From positions 124,001 through 188,000 of the forward strand of contig JAESUZ010001514.1 in NCBI GenBank assembly GCA_017311185.1: a stretch of 64,000 nt of DNA. Direction: 5' to 3'. The notes beneath the pieces are model-generated. The model did not search any database, had not been told where the DNA came from, and saw only the letters and a program-made list of their open reading frames with translations. Source of the DNA: Proteles cristata cristata. Its lineage: Eukaryota > Chordata > Mammalia > Carnivora > Hyaenidae. This document shows positions 60,120 through 64,000 of this stretch, piece by piece; the first letter of the stretch is position 1; each line of letters starts with the position of its first letter. The position numbers and the translations under genes are program-made.

Positions 60120-60480
60120 CTGCTAAGTATTATTCTTTTCACCCTTTTCCCTCCCTGAAGACACTGTTTACCTTGATCATGTTTCACCTGGAATCATTCA
60201 ATAGTTCCCTAAGGCTTGCCACCTTCAATGGATCTGTCTTACATCGCCTGATCTCTTTCTGTCCTTCACTGCAAATGCCTCCTATCCTCCTACAGTCTGG
60301 TTTCCTTACAGAATGTGTTCCCCTTCACTCCCTCTACACCTCACCTTGTATTATTTTATACCACAATATTCCTGATTTACTGTATTTCTCAGCACCCACC
60401 ATCGTGTTTCATATATTAGTGCTTTTGATGTTGTCCCTGACTCAAATACTAATCCTCTCTTTGACTAAGCCCTTTTCCTT
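60120..60480 (+). repeat. L2-like fragment
   Basis: Pyrimidine-rich sequence with 'tgatcatgtttcacctggaatcattcaatagttccc' type landmarks in L2 sense order. The ORF 60107-60520, 137 codons and hydrophobic, is a product of this base composition rather than a gene. Confidence 0.5.
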
Positions 60481-60639
60481 TAAAAACTCAGGTCTTGTAA
60501 TAGACATTTACATGATATAAGAAAAGCAAATCAGAAGTATGATATTGGAAAGGATACTGTCATCCAAGAAAACTCAGAAGAAACAACAGAAAAATTACTA
60601 CCAGCACTAAGAGAATTCCATAAGGTAGCATGGTCAAGA

Positions 60640-61065
60640 TTGTAACCAGGAATGCCTATCAAATGGGGAATGGAACATTTCAATAAATTATGGTACATCC
60701 ATATAATGTGATATAACTGTGCTGTAAGAAAGAATGAGGACACTATACTCTGACATGGAAGTATTTCTAAGATACATCATTAAATTTAAATAACAAGGTG
60801 CAGAGCAATGTGTACAGTGTGCCTCCTTGTGTAATGAAGGGGGAGGGATAAGCATGTTTGTGTAAGAGAACTCTTGAATAACAGCAAAGGACTACAAAAG
60901 TTTTTGCTTTTGGACAGGGATAGTGAAGAGGGTTGGAAGTAGAGCATATGGGAGAGTCAGTATGGGAGCAAGACTTAGTGTATACTTTATCTTGTTGAGT
61001 TTTAAGTCCTGTGAATTTAATACCTATGCAAAAGACATACACCAAAAACAAAATAAAAAACAAAA
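60640..61065 (+). mobile_element. Old L1 3' end
   Basis: Landmarks 'ttatggtacatccatataatg', 'gacatggaagtatttctaagatacatcattaaattt', 'aaggtgcagagcaatgtgtacagtgtgcc' and 'aaaaacaaaataaaaaac' fit an ancient L1 3' UTR. Confidence 0.75.
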
Positions 61066-61124
61066 CCTCAGCCATCACCTCTACTTCTATGTCTCCTCCA
61101 GATGAGAGGAAGTCCAGTATGGCG

Positions 61125-61338
61125 GCCAGGAACAGAGACTTGGCACCAGGATAACCTGGGTTTCATCCCATAACTGTACTTACCAGCTTTTTGACCTTAG
61201 GAAAACCATGTATTCTCTGATTCTCCATTCTTCTCCTTTATAATTTGGTAATGACAATTCTCAAAACAACCCTTCTGGGTGAATATTAAGTGTGATAATG
61301 TTTGTAATATAATTAACACAGTGACTAACATAAAATCA
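61125..61338 (+). repeat. MIR
   Basis: Reads 'gagacttggcaccaggataacctgggttt', 'taccagctttttgaccttagg', 'tttggtaatgacaattc', 'taacacagtgactaacat', in MIR order with high divergence. A SINE inserted at its 3' side. Confidence 0.7.
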
Positions 61339-61351
61339 GCACCTGGTATTT

Positions 61352-61571
61352 AAAAAAATTTTTTTACATTTATTTATTTCTGAGAGGAGAGTGACACAGA
61401 GCGTGAGTGGGGAGGGGCAGAGAGAGAAGGAGACACAGAATCTGAAGCAGCCTCCAGGCTCTGAGCAAGCTGTCAGCACAGAGCCTGACGTGGGGCTTAA
61501 ACCCATGAACTATGAGATCACGACCTGAGCTTAAGTCTGACACTTAACTGACTGAGCCACCCAGGCACCCC
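61352..61571 (-). mobile_element. Felid tRNA-Lys SINE, antisense
   Basis: Complete copy with a perfect 13-bp duplication (GCACCTGGTATTT) at 61339-61351 and 61572-61584. The target 'agcacctggtatt' is the end of the adjoining MIR. Confidence 0.96.
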
Positions 61572-61589
61572 GCACCTGGTATTTTATAT

Positions 61590-61591
<2 letters not shown>

Positions 61592-61641
<50 letters not shown>
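61592..61641 (+). repeat. (AC)25 microsatellite
   Basis: An uninterrupted run of about 25 AC units. A TA/TG-rich alternating stretch follows to about 61735. Confidence 0.98.
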
Positions 61642-61741
61642 CTATATACATATATATATATGCCTATACAAATATATATGTATATATATGTCTATACTAA
61701 CATATACACTTGCATATATATCTACATATGTGTGAATTTGA

Positions 61742-63812
61742 CTAACATACTATACTGAAATATTCAAATGATCTGTTTGTATCCATTTCTCTCTGCATCA
61801 ACTCTCCCTGTCCCCACCCTCATAGGCTTCTATGATTTATTAATATTTTTATCTCTGGTACTGGCATATGCAAGTGCTCAAGAAGTATTTGTTAAATTGT
61901 TGCTAAACTAAGCATGGCCAGTTCTTTAGACTCTCTGAACAGAGGGATAAAAACCAACAGAAATATCCTGAAAATTTTCAGTCAAATCATACTAATTAGT
62001 ATTATTGTAAGTTTCTTGTAAGTTTCTTCTCTCCCTACACCTTGCCCCTCCAGGAAGATCAGGAAAGTATTTATAGACCATAAGGAGCCAGAGATGGAGA
62101 TTCCTTTCCTTTCTTATCAGAGGTTCTTGTTAGAAACAGTTGAGGGTTGAATGAAGGACAAATGCTGTGCCCAAGTTGCCCTTTTCAGTGCTCCCCCCAG
62201 CAAGCAGTGCCTCCAAGTCCTTGCACTTCTAAAACTTCAGATCCAGACTACACTTCAATTTGCTGATCACCTTGGCTTAATATTTACAGAAGCCCAGATT
62301 CCAATAAACAGCACACATAGGCAATGCTAACAGCTTTCTTTGGATTCCTCTAAAAGGAAAAATTGCACTTCAGTTAGGCAGGTCTGGACACCCCCTTTCC
62401 TCCTAGTAGTAGTTTGGCTTACCATGGAAGCTGGGTCTCCTGAGAGTCCGCTGGGGTAGAGGAAAGCATGACTATCTCACTGAGGTAACATCTCTTGCTC
62501 CTGAGAGTTCAGCTTTGACAGTCCTCCCAGCAGTGCAAACATCCTTACCTTCTAGACACAGAAAGGACACGGTATTAGGTCTTCTGCCAGCTCCCAAACT
62601 GTCCTGCCTCTGCACCAAGGAATGAAGCTTAAGCCTCTTATGTGCTTCCCAGGATAACAATGCTGTTTAAAAAAATATTTCAGGTCGATCATTTTTCTGC
62701 ATGCCTGATTTAGCCATCAAACTAATCTCCAGATATTTAATATAGAAACACGAATTTATAGAATTTGTATAAATTCATATAGGAAAATAAATTTATAAAG
62801 ACCCTTTACATATTCTAGTTCATATGTTAAAAGGACTCTTTCCTACGGAATTCATTCACAGGATTGCCTTAAAAGAAAATTGTCCAAGTTCACTTAAAAT
62901 GTTTTATTTACCTGAACCTTATTTTTTAAATTTATCTGCTATAAAAGCAGTATCTCCGATGTAAGTGTAGTACCCTAGATTAGATGAATCTAATATATGC
63001 ATTTTCCCCCTTTCAAATTCTTCTTTAGGTATATTTCTGTGTCAAGTTAGAAAACTGATAATGGCATTTAGTGGCTCTGTAGATCTTTAAGGAAATTTTG
63101 TCAGTATTGTCTCTACCGTTGAAAAGACATCTGATCCATTCATTTATACCCCCTCCTCCTCTGATTTTTATAAACATGCTCTCTCAGCTGGGCCAATATG
63201 CACAGAAAGGGATGGAGAAAATGTTTAGTTCCAAGGAGCCTGTCTTCTCCTATGATGACAGGGGACATTTGAATGACATTTGTCCTTTTATGGGAGCAGA
63301 GTTTTTCTCCAAAGGAGGAGCTGGTCCAAAGCTGCTCTGGGGAAAATCAATTATACTACTTGACTGGAAATGGGCATTCCTCCTCCAGATGTGTGTTGTG
63401 CTGTGGCCCGGCCTCCTTGAAGGCCTTAAAGCATTTCCAGGAGAAACATGGTTCATGCAACACAGCATCACCTTGCAGTCTCAGGTGTTTTCTCCAGCAA
63501 GGATTCAGGCAGGTAAGAAGTATATTTTTATATACAAATGCAGATTAGTTGCTTCTTAGAAAAATGAAGCCATATGGCAATATAGGGGCCTGTGTTCTGG
63601 CACGTCACCAAGAGGCAGGGGCTGAGCCTTTGTCCTCTTTAGATGAGGTGCACTCTCCTCAGGTCACTATAGGGCCCTGCCTCCCTACCCCTCGGGACCC
63701 CTCCACCAGGCCTGTTTACATGACTTGCCTGTCCCATGCAGGCATTTGAATTGATTACTTCTTACTTAACATGTTATTTATATTTCATATTGAAGCATCG
63801 ATCTCTGATGTT
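61742..63812. other. Intergenic, no gene recognised
   Basis: No named repeat. The largest ORF, 63098-63559 on the plus strand (153 codons), overlaps others in every frame and has no domain I know. Confidence 0.45.
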
Positions 63813-63882
63813 TATTTTTTTAATGCTTATTTATTTATTTTTGAGAGAATGTGTATAAGCAGGGTGTTGGGGGAGATAGGGC

Positions 63883-63925
<43 letters not shown>

Positions 63926-64000
63926 ATCCCAAGCAGACTCCATGCTGTCAGCTCAGAGCCCCACACAGGGCTCGAATTCATGAACCATGAGATCATGACC
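63813..64000 (-). mobile_element. Felid tRNA-Lys SINE, antisense, cut by window end
   Basis: Begins with the T-rich tail and a (GA)n tract of about 40 bp (63880-63923) and continues to the reversed B-box (ctcgaattcatgaaccatgag). The head lies beyond the window. Confidence 0.92.

Noticed and set aside
60107..60520. 137-codon hydrophobic ORF that might be a membrane protein
   Set aside because: The sequence follows an L2-like repeat, and the hydrophobic residues come from its pyrimidine-rich composition.
63098..63559. 153-codon ORF
   Set aside because: No domain, no good family match by eye, and overlapping frames of similar length on both strands.
1..64000. CRISPR arrays, bacterial operons, phage or plasmid genes
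   Set aside because: No regularly spaced repeats or prokaryotic genes were seen. All evidence points to mammalian nuclear DNA.

Overview
This is nuclear DNA from a carnivoran mammal, most likely a cat-family species. About 25 tRNA-Lys-derived SINEs of the felid type are scattered on both strands, with a carnivore-type LINE-1 and older eutherian repeats (MIR, L2, old L1, MaLR and ERVL LTRs, a Tigger-like and a MER5-like DNA element). Base composition is AT-rich and CpG-poor. I see no bacterial, plasmid or organellar sequence. Repeat family names come from recognition by eye and were not checked against a library.

I can identify only one intact gene. HSPB3, a small heat-shock protein of muscle, is a single-exon gene at 35284-35736 on the plus strand. 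It has a TATA/MEF2-like element about 210 bp upstream of its ATG, a local rise in CpG, a three-codon upstream ORF and a probable ATTAAA poly(A) signal about 100 bp past the stop. SINEs are absent from about 33.97 to 37.44 kb. In human the gene lies in a sparse region of 5q11.2 with ARL15 and SNX18 as neighbours; no exon of either is recognisable here.

Layout: 0-10 kb is SINE-bearing intergenic DNA with an old L1 (7.88-8.52 kb) and a minus-strand coding-like relic split by a SINE (6.85-7.55 kb). 10.3-20 kb is a retroelement cluster: a MaLR-like LTR broken by a SINE, a young 5'-truncated L1 with an open ORF2 tail (11529-13231), another MaLR-like LTR, and a decayed ERVL copy with its 3' LTR. 20-34 kb is intergenic with MIR, L2, Tigger-like and L1 fragments. 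37.4-46 kb is SINE-rich and holds two adjacent antisense retrocopies (40552-40703 and 40910-41118) and an old LTR. 45.7-58.7 kb lacks young SINEs and keeps MIR, L2 and MER5-like relics. 58.7-64 kb has L2, L1, MIR, SINEs and a (CA)n tract.

I found no convincing undescribed biological system. The observations most worth checking are the interrupted coding-like ORF, the paired retrocopies, the L1 with two A-tracts, and the HSPB3 promoter and upstream ORF.
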